A stretch of DNA of 64,000 bases from Herbaspirillum huttiense (GCF_004367745.1 NZ_CP037993.1:3534001-3598000); one strand, 5' to 3'; counted from the stretch's first letter, positions 27,862 through 37,048 are shown. The notes: generated from the letters alone by a model not told the origin. Numbers and translations are program-made.

Positions 27862-28992
27862 TCAGGCCTCGCGCTTGAACGTCAGGGCGCGGCGCACTCG
27901 GCTCCACATCCGGGATGGGTGATAGGGATGATTGATGTTCAGGCGCAGGACGAACATGCCCACGATCAGCGCCACCACGATCAGGTGGACCGGCCACCAG
28001 GCCATCACGAAACTCATGCGCTGCTGCGCCACCGAAGCCTGGAACACGCTGACCGTATTGGAGTAGACGACGAACAGCAGCAAGGCCACCAGCAGCCCCA
28101 GCGAACGGCCGGCGCGCGGGTTCACGAAGGACAGCGGAATGGCCAGCAGCATCAGCGCCAGCGCCATCAGCGGCAGGGCGATGCGCCACAGCAGTTCGCC
28201 GCGCGCATAGCCGTCCTGCTTGGCCAGCAGTTCCTTCATCTGCAAGGCGCGCGCTGAGCGTTCGCCGGCGGCGCTCTGCGACTGGTTGCCGATCAGCAGG
28301 CCATAGCGTTCGAAATCGACAATCTGGAAATCCGGCAGGCTGGGCGAGCCATCGTAACGGCGGCCCTTGTTCATGACCACGAACTTCTCGCCATCGGCAT
28401 CGATCTGGGTCTCGCCTTCCTTGGCGACGACCACGCTGTTCTTGCCATCGGCGTTGATGGTGTTGACGAAGATGTTGCGCACCTTGGAGGCATCGCCGGA
28501 AATACCCTCGACGAAGAAGATCCGGTTGGCCGCCGCCGACTCCTGGAACTTGCCGGGAGAGACGCGGGCGATGTCCTCGCGCTGTTCGAAGCGGCTGCGG
28601 TATTCGCTGCTCTGTTCGTTGGCCCAGGGCGTCACCACGAAGGACAGCGTCGCCACCAGGGCCACGATGGGCCAGCCGAAGCGAATCACCGGCGCGATCC
28701 AGCGCGTGAGCGACATGCCGCAGGCGAACCAGACCACGATCTCGGAATCCTGGTAACTGCGCGTCATCACCAGCAGCACCGAGATGAAACCGGTGAGGAT
28801 CAGGATGATGGGCATGTAGTTCAGCGACTGGAAGCCGATCAGGGCCAGCACGTCTTGCGACGCAACCTGGCCGCCTGCGGCCTGGCCGAGGATCTTGATC
28901 AGCATCACCGTCAGCGTGATGGTGAACAGCGTAGTGAAGACCCCACCTGCGGTGCTGGTCAGTTCGCGTCGTAGGGCGCGTTGGAAAATCAT
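27862..28992 (-). CDS. lptF: LPS export ABC transporter permease LptF
   Basis: Partner permease of LptG, 376 residues when started at MIFQRALRRELTSTAGG (28992), the conserved beginning of the family; an upstream ATG at 29052 adds 20 residues without support, and neither start has a strong Shine-Dalgarno. It has the same arrangement as LptG: N-terminal helices (GGVFTTLFTITLTVMLIKIL), jellyroll, C-terminal helices. The last part VRRALTFKREA is basic. lptF is divergent from pepA, a gene order also known in E. coli. Confidence 0.92.
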   Translation of the reverse strand: MIFQRALRRELTSTAGGVFTTLFTITLTVMLIKILGQAAGGQVASQDVLALIGFQSLNYMPIILILTGFISVLLVMTRSYQDSEIVVWFACGMSLTRWIAPVIRFGWPIVALVATLSFVVTPWANEQSSEYRSRFEQREDIARVSPGKFQESAAANRIFFVEGISGDASKVRNIFVNTINADGKNSVVVAKEGETQIDADGEKFVVMNKGRRYDGSPSLPDFQIVDFERYGLLIGNQSQSAAGERSARALQMKELLAKQDGYARGELLWRIALPLMALALMLLAIPLSFVNPRAGRSLGLLVALLLFVVYSNTVSVFQASVAQQRMSFVMAWWPVHLIVVALIVGMFVLRLNINHPYHPSRMWSRVRRALTFKREA

Positions 28993-29111
28993 GGGAATGC
29001 TGGCTTGGTTTCTGGTGTCGGGATCGTTGTAGGGATGGCCGGTGCCCGGCATCGTGTCCGAGGCTGGCTCACCTGACAGAACTCATGCGCGCGTCGCGAC
29101 GAAATGGGCTC

Positions 29112-29117
29112 TATAAT
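29112..29117 (+). promoter_or_regulatory. Probable -10 box of the pepA promoter
   Basis: A perfect TATAAT, 29 bases before the pepA ATG; AAAGGA at 29135-29140 provides the ribosome site. No good -35 is seen at the normal distance. Confidence 0.45.
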
Positions 29118-29146
29118 CGCCAAGTAATTCATATAAAGGACGAACG

Positions 29147-30667
29147 ATGGACTTTAGCACAAAAACATTGGACGCAAAAAACGCCTTGACGGGCGTAAAG
29201 ACCGGCGCACTGGTCGTTGGCATCTATGAAAACCGCAAGCTGTCCAAGGCCGCCGGCGCCCTCGACAAGCTGGGCGCCATCAGCGCCGCGCTGAAGTCGG
29301 GCGACATTTCCGGCAAGCCGGGCTCGACCCTGCTGCTGCGCGGCGTGACCGGCATCGCCGCCGAACGCATCGTGCTGCTGGGACTGGGCAACGAAGACGA
29401 GGCCGCGGACAAGAACTTCGCCGCCGCCAGCGGCGCCCTGGTGCGCGCACTGGCCACCCTGGGCTGTGACGACGCCGCCCTGGCCCTGCCCTTCGACGCC
29501 ATCAAGGGCCGTGGCCTGGACTGGGCCATCCGCACCGTGGTGCTGGCCGGCCGTGACGCCGTCTATCGTTCCGACACGATGAAGAGCAAGAAGGATCCGG
29601 CCCCCACCGGCGTCAGGAAGATCACCCTGCTGGTCGCCGCCGAGCAAGGCGCTGCCGCCAAGGCCGCCCTGGGCGAGGCCGTGGCGCTGGCCAACGGCAT
29701 GGCGCTGACCAAGGAACTGGGCAACCTGCCCGGCAACGTCTGTACCCCGACCTACCTGGCCACGACCGCCAAGAAGCTGGCCAAGGAATTCAAGCTGGGC
29801 GTGGAAGTGCTGGAGCGCAAGCAGCTCGAAGCGCTCAAGATGGGCAGCTTCCTGTCGGTCACCAACGGCAGCGACCAGCCGCCCAAGTTCATCGTCCTGA
29901 AGCACCTGGGCGGCAAGGCCAAGGATGCACCGGTGGTGCTGGTCGGCAAGGGCATCACCTTCGACACCGGCGGCATTTCGCTCAAGCCGGGCCTGAACAT
30001 GGACGAGATGAAGTACGACATGTGCGGTGCCGCCTCGGTGCTGGGGACCTTCCGTACCATCGCCGAACTGGGCCTGAAGCTGAACGTCATCGGCGTCATC
30101 CCGACCTGCGAAAACATGCCCTCGGGCCGCGCCACCAAGCCGGGTGACATCGTCACCTCGATGTCCGGCCAGACCATCGAAGTCCTCAACACGGACGCCG
30201 AAGGCCGCCTGATCCTGTGCGACGCGCTGACCTATGTGGAACGCTTCAAGCCGGCTGCCGTGGTCGACATCGCCACCCTGACCGGTGCCTGCGTGGTGGC
30301 CCTGGGCCATCACAACACGGGCCTGTTCACCCGCGAGGATGACACCCACGACCAGCTGGCCAACGCCCTGCTGGCGGCCGGCAAGGAAAGCGGCGACACC
30401 GCCTGGCGCATGCCGATCCAGGATGCCTACCAGGAACAGTTGAAGTCCAACTTCGCCGACATCGCCAACATCGGCGGCCAGCCCGGCGGCAGCGTGACGG
30501 CAGCCTGCTTCCTGGAGCGCTTCACCCGCAAGTACACCTGGGCCCACCTGGACATCGCCGGCACCGCCTGGAAGAGCGGCGCGGCCAAGGGCGCCACCGG
30601 CCGCCCGGTGCCGCTGCTGACCACCTGGCTGCTCAACCAGGCGCGCGCCAAGTCGGCACGCGCCTGA
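29147..30667 (+). CDS. pepA: Leucyl aminopeptidase
   Basis: Cytosolic M17 metallopeptidase that removes N-terminal residues; 506 residues. Metal and catalytic elements: [17 protein letters not shown] (Lys and Asp ligands near residue 265-280), [16 protein letters not shown], and the family signature [10 protein letters not shown] near 345. The N-terminal domain (1-160) is less conserved. In E. coli PepA is also a DNA-binding protein; that cannot be judged here. A terminator lies 85 bases after the stop. Confidence 0.95.
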   Translation: MDFSTKTLDAKNALTGVKTGALVVGIYENRKLSKAAGALDKLGAISAALKSGDISGKPGSTLLLRGVTGIAAERIVLLGLGNEDEAADKNFAAASGALVRALATLGCDDAALALPFDAIKGRGLDWAIRTVVLAGRDAVYRSDTMKSKKDPAPTGVRKITLLVAAEQGAAAKAALGEAVALANGMALTKELGNLPGNVCTPTYLATTAKKLAKEFKLGVEVLERKQLEALKMGSFLSVTNGSDQPPKFIVLKHLGGKAKDAPVVLVGKGITFDTGGISLKPGLNMDEMKYDMCGAASVLGTFRTIAELGLKLNVIGVIPTCENMPSGRATKPGDIVTSMSGQTIEVLNTDAEGRLILCDALTYVERFKPAAVVDIATLTGACVVALGHHNTGLFTREDDTHDQLANALLAAGKESGDTAWRMPIQDAYQEQLKSNFADIANIGGQPGGSVTAACFLERFTRKYTWAHLDIAGTAWKSGAAKGATGRPVPLLTTWLLNQARAKSARA

Positions 30668-30702
30668 TGGGCCTGCGACACGGAGACGGAACCGGCCACG
30701 CC

Positions 30703-31683
30703 ATGACCGCCCTCTTGTCGCAGACGTCCCCTGACGCCGCCCTGGCAAGACCACCGCAGCACGCCGTGTTGCGGTGTTTTTTTTTCATCTTTTTACTGCT
30801 GGTGGCCAGCCCTGGACTGATCCTGCCGGTAACGGCCATGGCGCAAGACGCGCCGATGCCGCCCGCGCAGACCGTGCGTTTTCCTTCATCTGACGGTAAA
30901 ACCACCCTCACCGGCTATCTCTACGATCCCTTCGGTGCCGGCCCGCATCCGGCCATCGTGCTGTTGCACGGGCGCGCCGGCCTGTATTCCTCCCGCGTCA
31001 ATGCGGCCTGCACGCAGATCGGCCCGGCCATCCCCTCGCCCTGCGATGCCAGCACGCTGACGGCACGCCATCTGGACTGGACGCGCTATTGGCTGGCACG
31101 CGGCTACGTGGTCCTGCTGGTGGACAGTTTCGGGCCGCGCGGCGTGGCCCACGGCTTTGGCCGACATACGCATGGCGCGCCCGAACGCGCCGCCGTCAAT
31201 GAACTCACCGTTCGGCCGCTGGACGCGGAAGGAGCGCTGCAATGGCTGGCCACGCGCAGCGAAGTCGATGTCCGCCGCATCATGCTGCAAGGCTGGTCCA
31301 ATGGCGGCAGCACGGCACTGAACGTGATGCAGCGCCAGGCTGCGCGGCCGGCGGGCGATGCGCCCTCCTTCGCCGCCGCGCTGGTGTTCTATCCGGGATG
31401 CGGCAAGCAGGCCCTGCTGTCGTCCCACCCCGAGTTCGACAAACCGATGCAGGTGCTGCTGGGCAGCGCCGACGAGGAAGTCTCGCCGCTGACCTGCGAG
31501 CGCGTCCTGCGCCAGTCCATCCGCCTGCGCCAGGCACCGCCGCCGGTGGTGACGCTCTATGCGGGAGCCACGCATGACTTCGACGACCCGGGCCGTGCAC
31601 GCCAGTCGGTCGAGGCCAACCGTGCTGCGCGCCAGGATGCGCAGACCCGCCTGGGGCCCTGGCTGGACCAGGTCTCACGCTGA
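30703..31683 (+). CDS. Secreted dienelactone-hydrolase-type alpha/beta hydrolase
   Basis: An alpha/beta hydrolase of about 330 residues. The nucleophile Ser is in LQGWSNGGST, the oxyanion region is IVLLHGRAG, and probable Asp and His are in LLGSADEEVSP and AGATHDFDDPG. The start is uncertain: ATG 30667 overlaps the pepA stop (TGATG), ATG 30703 is used here, and GTG 30766 would give the most natural signal peptide (LRCFFFIFLLLVASPGLI, cleavage after AMA). A strong terminator lies between the first two starts and the signal-peptide core, so expression needs readthrough or a promoter I cannot see. Substrate unknown. Confidence 0.78.
   Translation: MTALLSQTSPDAALARPPQHAVLRCFFFIFLLLVASPGLILPVTAMAQDAPMPPAQTVRFPSSDGKTTLTGYLYDPFGAGPHPAIVLLHGRAGLYSSRVNAACTQIGPAIPSPCDASTLTARHLDWTRYWLARGYVVLLVDSFGPRGVAHGFGRHTHGAPERAAVNELTVRPLDAEGALQWLATRSEVDVRRIMLQGWSNGGSTALNVMQRQAARPAGDAPSFAAALVFYPGCGKQALLSSHPEFDKPMQVLLGSADEEVSPLTCERVLRQSIRLRQAPPPVVTLYAGATHDFDDPGRARQSVEANRAARQDAQTRLGPWLDQVSR
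30752..30785 (+). terminator. Intrinsic terminator after pepA, inside the next reading frame
   Basis: An 11-bp stem, CACCGCAGCAC (30752-30762) and GTGTTGCGGTG (30766-30776) with one G-U pair and loop GCC, is followed by nine Ts (30777-30785). This is a textbook Rho-independent terminator. It lies within the open frame of the following hydrolase, whose signal peptide begins in its 3' arm. Confidence 0.9.
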
Positions 31684-31837
31684 ACATTGCTGACCAGCAA
31701 AGCCGCAGCGACCGCCTGCAAGGCTGCGCGTTCCCCTCTAGACTGTGAACTTTTTCCGGAACACTGCCGCCCCCGCCGTGGTCGGTAGCAAGGTCGACGC
31801 AGTTCATCCCAACGAATGCCAACAAGAAAGGATCAGC

Positions 31838-32950
31838 ATGACCAACGCCAATACCAATGCCCATCTTCACAGTGACCTCTTCAAGCCCATGCAACTGGGT
31901 GCGGTGCAATTGCAGAACCGCATCGTCATGGCGCCGCTCACCCGCAGCCGTGCCAAGGCGGGCGACGTGCCCACCGAACTGGCAGCCGAATACTATGCGC
32001 AGCGCGCCGGTGCCGGCCTGATCATCGCCGAGGCCACCCAGATCTCGCCACAGGGCAAGGGCTACGCCTGGACCCCGGGCATCTACAACGAATCGCACGT
32101 GGCCGGCTGGAAGAAGATCACCGACGCCGTCCACGCCAAGGGCGGCCGCATCTTCCTGCAGCTGTGGCACGTGGGCCGCATCTCGCACCCTGACCTGCAG
32201 CCGGGCAACGCGCTGCCGGTCGCGCCGTCGGCCATCAAGCCGGAAGGCAATGCCTTCACCGAGAGCGGTTTCAAGCCCTTCGTGGAACCGCGCGCACTGG
32301 ATGCCTCTGAACTGCCCGCCATCGTCGAGCAATACAAGATCGCTGCGCAACTTTCCCTGCAGGCAGGATTCGATGGTGTGGAAATCCACGCCGCCAACGG
32401 CTACCTGCTGGACCAGTTCCTGCGTGACAAGACCAACCAGCGCACCGACAACTACGGCGGCAGCATCGAGAACCGTGCCCGCCTGCTGCTGGAAGTGGTG
32501 GAAGCGGTGACTTCGGTGATCCCCAGCGAGCGCGTGGGCATCCGCCTGTCGCCCATCAGTCCGGCCAATGACATCGCCGACAGCGATCCCAAGGCCCTCT
32601 TCAGCTATGTGGTGGAGCAGATGAACCGCTACAAGCTGGTCTACCTGCACGTGGTGGAGGGTGCTACCGGCGGCCCGCGCGAAGTCGAAGGTGGCTTCGA
32701 CCTGCAGATCCTGCGCGATCTCTTCAAGGGCATCTACATCGCCAACAATGGCTATGACCTGGAGATGGCCGTGAAGGCACGCGACCGCAATCTGGCCGAC
32801 CTGGTCGCCTTCGGCCGCCCGTGGATCGCCAATCCGGATCTGGTGGAACGCTTCAAGGCCGGCGCACCGCTGGCCGAGATCAACCAGGCCACGCTCTATG
32901 GCGGCGGTGCGGAAGGCTATACCGACTACCCGACCCTGCAGCAGTCCTGA
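31838..32950 (+). CDS. nemA: Alkene reductase of the Old Yellow Enzyme family (NemA-like)
   Basis: FMN-dependent NADPH oxidoreductase reducing activated C=C bonds or nitrate esters; 370 residues from MTNANTNAHLH (31838), chosen because AAAGGATC lies just upstream. Motifs: FKPMQLGAVQLQNRIVMAPL at the start, LQLWHVGRISHP, the FMN/substrate HxxN pair in VEIHAANGYLLDQFLRDKTN, QRTDNYGGSIENRARLLLEV, and VAFGRPWIANPDLVER near the end. All are full-length and intact. It stands alone with its own terminator at 33005-33032. Confidence 0.9.
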   Translation: MTNANTNAHLHSDLFKPMQLGAVQLQNRIVMAPLTRSRAKAGDVPTELAAEYYAQRAGAGLIIAEATQISPQGKGYAWTPGIYNESHVAGWKKITDAVHAKGGRIFLQLWHVGRISHPDLQPGNALPVAPSAIKPEGNAFTESGFKPFVEPRALDASELPAIVEQYKIAAQLSLQAGFDGVEIHAANGYLLDQFLRDKTNQRTDNYGGSIENRARLLLEVVEAVTSVIPSERVGIRLSPISPANDIADSDPKALFSYVVEQMNRYKLVYLHVVEGATGGPREVEGGFDLQILRDLFKGIYIANNGYDLEMAVKARDRNLADLVAFGRPWIANPDLVERFKAGAPLAEINQATLYGGGAEGYTDYPTLQQS

Positions 32951-33004
32951 TGCAATGAACTGTGCCGGGCCGCCTGCGTCCGGCGGTAATTGCCCATGAC
33001 AGCC

Positions 33005-33032
33005 ATGGCCTGCCTGCGCGGCAGGCCATTTT
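33005..33032 (+). terminator. Intrinsic terminator after the alkene reductase gene
   Basis: A perfect 10-bp stem, ATGGCCTGCC (33005-33014) and GGCAGGCCAT (33020-33029) with loop TGCGC, is followed by TTT. It lies 55 bases after the stop codon. Confidence 0.8.
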
Positions 33033-33099
33033 CGTGAGCGGACGCCGCAGCGACCCGCTGACCGCTACAATGCCGCTTGCCTCCACACCACTGCCCATC

Positions 33100-33867
33100 A
33101 TGAAAAATATACTCGCCATGCTCACGCTGGCCTGCTGCGCCCTCCCCGTTCTGGCTCAGCAAGCCGCTCCCGCGACCGCCACGTCCGATCCCCTGCAACT
33201 GCAGGACCGTCTCACCGGTGACATCGGCGCAGGCGTCTACCGCGTCGACCGCAACGACCCCGATGCCGACCGCAGCAACCACGTCCTGCCCTATGCCTAT
33301 GCCGACTACGGGCGCTTCTTTGCCCGGCTCGACACCTTCGGCGTCAAGACGGTGCGCATGGGCTACGGCTATCTGGAACTGGCCGGGCGCGTGAGCCTGG
33401 ACGGTTTCGATGCCCAGCGGGGCCTGCAGCGCCGTTCGGATCCGATTCCGCTCGGCATCGGCACCTATCAGGAAACGCCCATCGGCGGTTTCTTCCTCAA
33501 CGTCTTCCGTGACTTCAACAAGTCGCATGGCACCCTGGCCGAGGCCATCTATGCGGCCCAGATCGACCTGGGTCCGGTGACCCTCTATCCGCAGCTCGGC
33601 GTCGAATACCGCAGCGGCAGCTACAACGATTACTTCGTCGGCGTCACTTCCAGCGAAGCGGCCGCCAGCGGCCTGCGCCAGTACAGCGCCGGTGCCTCCA
33701 CCAGCCCGACCCTGGGCCTGGCCGCCGATGTCCCGTTGACCGGCGACTGGCACCTCAACCTGCACCTGCGCCGCAAATGGCTGGACAACGCGGTGGCCGA
33801 CAGTCCGCTGGTGCGCCGTCACACCGATGACACCGCCATCGTGGCGGTCAGCTATCGCTTCAAGTAA
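33100..33867 (+). CDS. MipA/OmpV-family outer-membrane protein
   Basis: A 255-residue barrel protein. The start MKNILAMLTLACCALPVLAQ (33100) begins a clear signal peptide cut after VLA/AQ, though no Shine-Dalgarno is obvious; the frame is open upstream to 32962. Conserved stretches are LPYAYADYGRFFARLDTFGV, IGGFFLNVFRDF and the ending DTAIVAVSYRFK. MipA in E. coli scaffolds murein enzymes; OmpV members act as porins or adhesins. Which applies here cannot be told. Confidence 0.85.
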   Translation: MKNILAMLTLACCALPVLAQQAAPATATSDPLQLQDRLTGDIGAGVYRVDRNDPDADRSNHVLPYAYADYGRFFARLDTFGVKTVRMGYGYLELAGRVSLDGFDAQRGLQRRSDPIPLGIGTYQETPIGGFFLNVFRDFNKSHGTLAEAIYAAQIDLGPVTLYPQLGVEYRSGSYNDYFVGVTSSEAAASGLRQYSAGASTSPTLGLAADVPLTGDWHLNLHLRRKWLDNAVADSPLVRRHTDDTAIVAVSYRFK

Positions 33868-34556
33868 GCCACTTCTCCTCCCTGCCCGAAGCCGGCGCGT
33901 TGCCCGGCTTCAGGTAGCGGCGCTGCCGTACCTGCTCTCCCGATTTTTCTTCTTCTCTTCTTCTCTTCGTTGTCTTCTGATGTCCTCGCTTGCCGCTACT
34001 GCACCCGCGCTGTGGTGTAGTCAAGGGCCGTCAAGTTCCGCTTAAGCGCGCTCTGCGCACAGCGCACTTTTTCTCTACGGATGAGCTGGACTTCCTTGCG
34101 AATTTTTTCGCGTGATCCTGAGCATTACGGCCGCGCTTCCCTTGCGTAAATAGTTCCCGAATATGTTCATGCGTCACTTTTTCTGACGCAAATTTCGTCC
34201 TGTTTTTCAGCTCATGAGAAGGAGTTCATGTTTCCCTAAAAACTTAGTTTCCGCATCCAAATTAATTGCCTCAAGAGAATCCATACTTCGTCGGAAACCC
34301 TTTACCGGCACGGCTTCATGGATTCCTACATCACAACAGGAGAGACAGGAAAAGCGTAATAATTTATTGCTAACGTTAGCATTTTTCCATTATTCTCACT
34401 CCGTCTCGATGAACAAATATCACAAACAGAGACAGGATTCCGGCCTCGCCAACACCAATAAAAAAACCTGTCGGATCGCTATCCCCCTTGCAGTGCTTTC
34501 GCAATCAAATACCAATCGAATACCCACCAATCAATCGAACTGGAAAGAGGTCTTTT
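33868..34556. other. Long intergenic region before the PEP-CTERM gene
   Basis: About 690 bases without a convincing gene, clearly A/T-richer from 34080 onward. It holds a hairpin just after mipA (GAAGCCGG at 33889 with CCGGCTTC at about 33905, no T-tract), an inverted repeat TGCGTCA-N7-TGACGCA (34170-34190), and a perfect 14-bp palindrome TGCTAACGTTAGCA followed by TTTTT (34368-34386). A long frame from 34214 overlaps the PEP-CTERM gene out of phase and is not credible. The length suggests a regulated promoter for the PEP-CTERM gene or an unrecognised small RNA. Confidence 0.5.
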
Positions 34557-35129
34557 ATGAAAAAACTGTTGAGCAGTTTCCTTGTCGCGTCCGCATTCGT
34601 CGCCATGGCATCCTCGGCTGGCGCCGCGGACCTGGAGCGTACGCGCACGCTGGTGTGGACCGACGCCACGTCGACCTTCAACGCCCGCTTCGGCGATGGC
34701 ACCACTGGCCAGACCTTCCTGGAGAACTTCACCTTCAACATCGGCGGTGCCGGCGCGTCGGTTTCCTCGGCCCTGGTGTCGATCGCCCTGGACGGCCTCT
34801 CGCGCGTGGGCATCAGCAGCTTCACCCTGAGCGGCAACGGCCAGACCTACACCGGCACCCAACTGTCCGGCGGTGACCTGCAGATCTTCAGCCTGCGCAC
34901 CAATGGCCTGACTTCCGGCCTGTACACCCTGTCGGTGGCCGGCACCGTGCTGGGCTCGGCGGGCGGCAGCTTCGCCGGCAACATCAGCGTGGCACCGGTC
35001 CCGGAAGCCTCGACCACCGCCATGATGATCGGCGGCCTGGGCCTGATCGGCTTCGCGGCCTATCGTCGTCGCAAGGCGGGTGACAAGAGTGACAAGGCGC
35101 AGATGAATGCGCAGATGATGCCGGCGTAA
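34557..35129 (+). CDS. PEP-CTERM sorting-signal exoprotein (FxDxF-like type)
   Basis: A 190-residue secreted protein. The start at 34557 has AAAGAGG 7 bases upstream and a signal peptide (MKKLLSSFLVASAFVAMASS, cut after AGA). The body is low-complexity, rich in Gly/Ser/Thr, with TFLENFTFNIGGAG recalling the FxDxF subgroup, though the exact motif here is F-L-E-N-F. The C-terminal sorting signal is VPEASTTAMMIGGLGLIGFA followed by AYRRRK. Such proteins are handled by EpsH/XrtA-type exosortases and often go to the exopolysaccharide matrix. An extra 20 or so residues follow the RRRK, longer than usual. No exosortase is in the window. Confidence 0.88.
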   Translation: MKKLLSSFLVASAFVAMASSAGAADLERTRTLVWTDATSTFNARFGDGTTGQTFLENFTFNIGGAGASVSSALVSIALDGLSRVGISSFTLSGNGQTYTGTQLSGGDLQIFSLRTNGLTSGLYTLSVAGTVLGSAGGSFAGNISVAPVPEASTTAMMIGGLGLIGFAAYRRRKAGDKSDKAQMNAQMMPA

Positions 35130-35180
35130 TGCTCGGGATCTGATTGCTTGGCCCGTATTGCGGGCCGGCAATGGCACAAC

Positions 35181-35216
35181 GAAGGGGAATGTCTGCGAGG
35201 GCCTTCCCCTTCTGTT
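35181..35216 (+). terminator. Probable terminator after the PEP-CTERM gene
   Basis: GAAGGGGAA (35181-35189) pairs with TTCCCCTTC (35204-35212) across a 14-base loop, followed by TGTTTT. An additional short GC hairpin (GGCCCGTATTGCGGGCC) lies just before it around 35150-35166. Confidence 0.6.
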
Positions 35217-35353
35217 TTGGGGGAAGTCTTCGGTCTCGGCCGACCTCGTCCAACCTGCCGCCTTGGTGAATGCGGTAAGATGTCGCCCGTTGTCCACGAC
35301 GCATCGGCCATGATGCGCACGGCCCGCCTCCGATTCACCACTGCATTGTCCCC

Positions 35354-36121
35354 ATGAAAATCGCCACCTGGAACGTCAACTCCCTCAAGGTCCGCCTGCC
35401 GCAAGTGCTGAAATGGCTGGAAGAAAACCCGGTCGACGTGCTCTGCCTGCAGGAAACCAAACTGACCGACGACAAGTTCCCTGCCGCCGAGATCGCCGCC
35501 GCCGGCTATCTGGTCGAGTTCTCGGGCCAGAAAACCTACAACGGCGTGGCCATCCTCTCGCGCCATCCGATGAACGACGTGGTCAAGAACAACCCGCTCT
35601 TCCCCGACGAACAGCAGCGCATCATCGCCGCCACCATCGAAGGCGTGCGCTATGTCTGTGCCTACATTCCCAACGGCCAGTCGCTGGAATCCGAAAAGTA
35701 TCCCTACAAGCTCAGCTGGCTGGCCGCCCTGCACGAATGGCTGGCCCAGGAAAAGGCGAAGAACCCGCGCCTGGCCCTGCTGGGCGACTACAACATCGCC
35801 CCCGAAGACCGCGACGTGCACGACCCGGTGGCCTGGCAAGGGCAGGTGCTGGTCTCCGAACCGGAACGTGAAGCCTTCCGCAAGCTGCAGGCCCTGGGCC
35901 TGACGGATTCCTATCGCCTCTTCGAACAACCGGAAAAGATGTACAGCTGGTGGGACTACCGCCAGATGGGCTTCCGCCTCAACCGCGGCCTGCGCATCGA
36001 CCACATCCTGCTGTCCGAAGAACTGGTGCCGCGCTGCACCGCCTGCGTGATCGACAAGGTCCCGCGCAAGTGGGAACAACCCTCGGATCACGCACCGGTG
36101 ATCGCCACCCTCGCAGACTGA
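35354..36121 (+). CDS. xthA: Exodeoxyribonuclease III
   Basis: AP endonuclease and 3'-5' exonuclease of base-excision repair, 255 residues. Motifs: MKIATWNVNSLKVRLPQVLK, LCLQETKLTDDKFP with the metal-binding Glu34-type residue, YNGVAILSRHP, LGDYNIAPEDRDVHDP, YSWWDYRQMGFRLNRGLRID and the catalytic SDHAPV near the C-terminus. It has its own transcript, ended by the strong hairpin at 36146-36181. Confidence 0.95.
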   Translation: MKIATWNVNSLKVRLPQVLKWLEENPVDVLCLQETKLTDDKFPAAEIAAAGYLVEFSGQKTYNGVAILSRHPMNDVVKNNPLFPDEQQRIIAATIEGVRYVCAYIPNGQSLESEKYPYKLSWLAALHEWLAQEKAKNPRLALLGDYNIAPEDRDVHDPVAWQGQVLVSEPEREAFRKLQALGLTDSYRLFEQPEKMYSWWDYRQMGFRLNRGLRIDHILLSEELVPRCTACVIDKVPRKWEQPSDHAPVIATLAD

Positions 36122-36145
36122 AGCGCCCACGCCGCCAGACATAAA

Positions 36146-36181
36146 AAAAACGGCAAATGATTTATATCATTTGCCGTTTTT
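36146..36181. terminator. Bidirectional terminator between xthA and the converging small gene
   Basis: AAAAACGGCAAATGAT and its complement flank a 4-base loop TTAT, giving A-tract, GC-containing stem and T-tract in both directions. The inner 18 bases (AAATGATATAAATCATTT on the minus strand) recur at 45662-45679. Confidence 0.9.
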
Positions 36182-36202
36182 CATTGAAGCGCGTACCAGA
36201 GA

Positions 36203-36493
36203 CTATTCAACGCCACCTTCAGGTGGCGTTTGTTCCTTCTTGTTGCGCATGTTCTTCTCGAACTGCACATCCAGCTTGCTCACGCGCTTGGCCTTCTGCG
36301 GTCCCTGGGCGTTGACGAAGCGCACGAAATCATCCAGCTCCATGGCCTCGTTGAGCTTCTCCAGCGGCTGCCCGGCCACGCGCCGGGTCAGGATGAAACG
36401 TTCATCGGAGGTGCGCAGCATGGAGTACTCGCGCGATTCGGTACGTTCGTTCAGGCGCTCGATGGCGCTGGCGGCTCGGGTCGATCTCATCAT
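36203..36493 (-). CDS. Conserved hypothetical small protein
   Basis: I do not recognise this 96-residue protein. It is basic at the N-terminus, has no signal peptide or membrane segment, and is predicted soluble and largely helical (SAIERLNERTESREYSMLRT, LDDFVRFVNAQGP). The first ATG overlaps the stop of the GNAT gene (ATGA), and a second ATG follows directly; GAGG fits the second better. The coupling suggests it is translated together with the acetyltransferase. Its end is 22 bases from a bidirectional terminator. Confidence 0.7.
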   Translation of the reverse strand: MMRSTRAASAIERLNERTESREYSMLRTSDERFILTRRVAGQPLEKLNEAMELDDFVRFVNAQGPQKAKRVSKLDVQFEKNMRNKKEQTPPEGGVE

Positions 36494-36993
36494 TGGGCCT
36501 CTTGCAGTTTGAGTTGCCAGTATCCCACGTCGATCCAGCGTCCCATCTTGTAACCCACTTCCGTAAAGACGCCACAGGCCACGAAGCCCACGCTCTCATG
36601 CAGCGCCACGCTGGCCGGGTTGGGCTGGGCAATGCCCCCGATGACCAGATGCACGCCCAGGAGCTTCAACTGCGCAATCAGTTCGCGATAAAGCTGCTTG
36701 CCGATGCCGCGCCCACCGGCATCGTGGCGCAGGTAGACCGAGCTCTCCACCGAGTGCCGGTAAGCCGCACGCGGCTTCCACTTGCTGGCATAGGCATAGC
36801 CCAGCACCTCGCCCTGCTCTTCAAAGACCAGCCAGGGGAAATCAGCCTGCACATCGGCAATGCGCGCGGCCATGGTCTCGACGCTGACCGCTTCGGTCTC
36901 GAAGCTGATCACGGTGGTCTGCACGTAATGGTTGTAGATGCCGCAGAGGGCGGGAGCATCGGCAGCGGTGGCCGGGCGGATGGAGGGCGACAT
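36490..36993 (-). CDS. GNAT acetyltransferase, phosphinothricin/methionine-sulfoximine type
   Basis: A 167-residue acetyl-CoA-dependent N-acetyltransferase. The N-terminal IRPATAADAPALCGIYNHYV with TTVISFETEAVS is typical of the Pat/Bar/YncA branch, which acetylates phosphinothricin, methionine sulfoximine or sulfone. The acetyl-CoA motif A is HDAGGRGIGKQLYRELIAQL near residue 90, followed by GIAQPNPASVALHESVGF. The true substrate cannot be inferred. It overlaps the small gene downstream by 4 bases. Confidence 0.85.
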   Translation of the reverse strand: MSPSIRPATAADAPALCGIYNHYVQTTVISFETEAVSVETMAARIADVQADFPWLVFEEQGEVLGYAYASKWKPRAAYRHSVESSVYLRHDAGGRGIGKQLYRELIAQLKLLGVHLVIGGIAQPNPASVALHESVGFVACGVFTEVGYKMGRWIDVGYWQLKLQEAQ

Positions 36994-37048
36994 GGGCGGG
37001 ACGCAATCGTGGAAAAGCGAAAGCCGTCAGTGTAACCAAATTACGCCA

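Noticed and set aside
34214-34876. Long open frame overlapping the start of the PEP-CTERM gene
   Set aside because: It runs out of phase through the PEP-CTERM coding sequence, its product looks like random Arg/Pro/Ser-rich translation, and the PEP-CTERM frame has the better ribosome site and clear domain signals.
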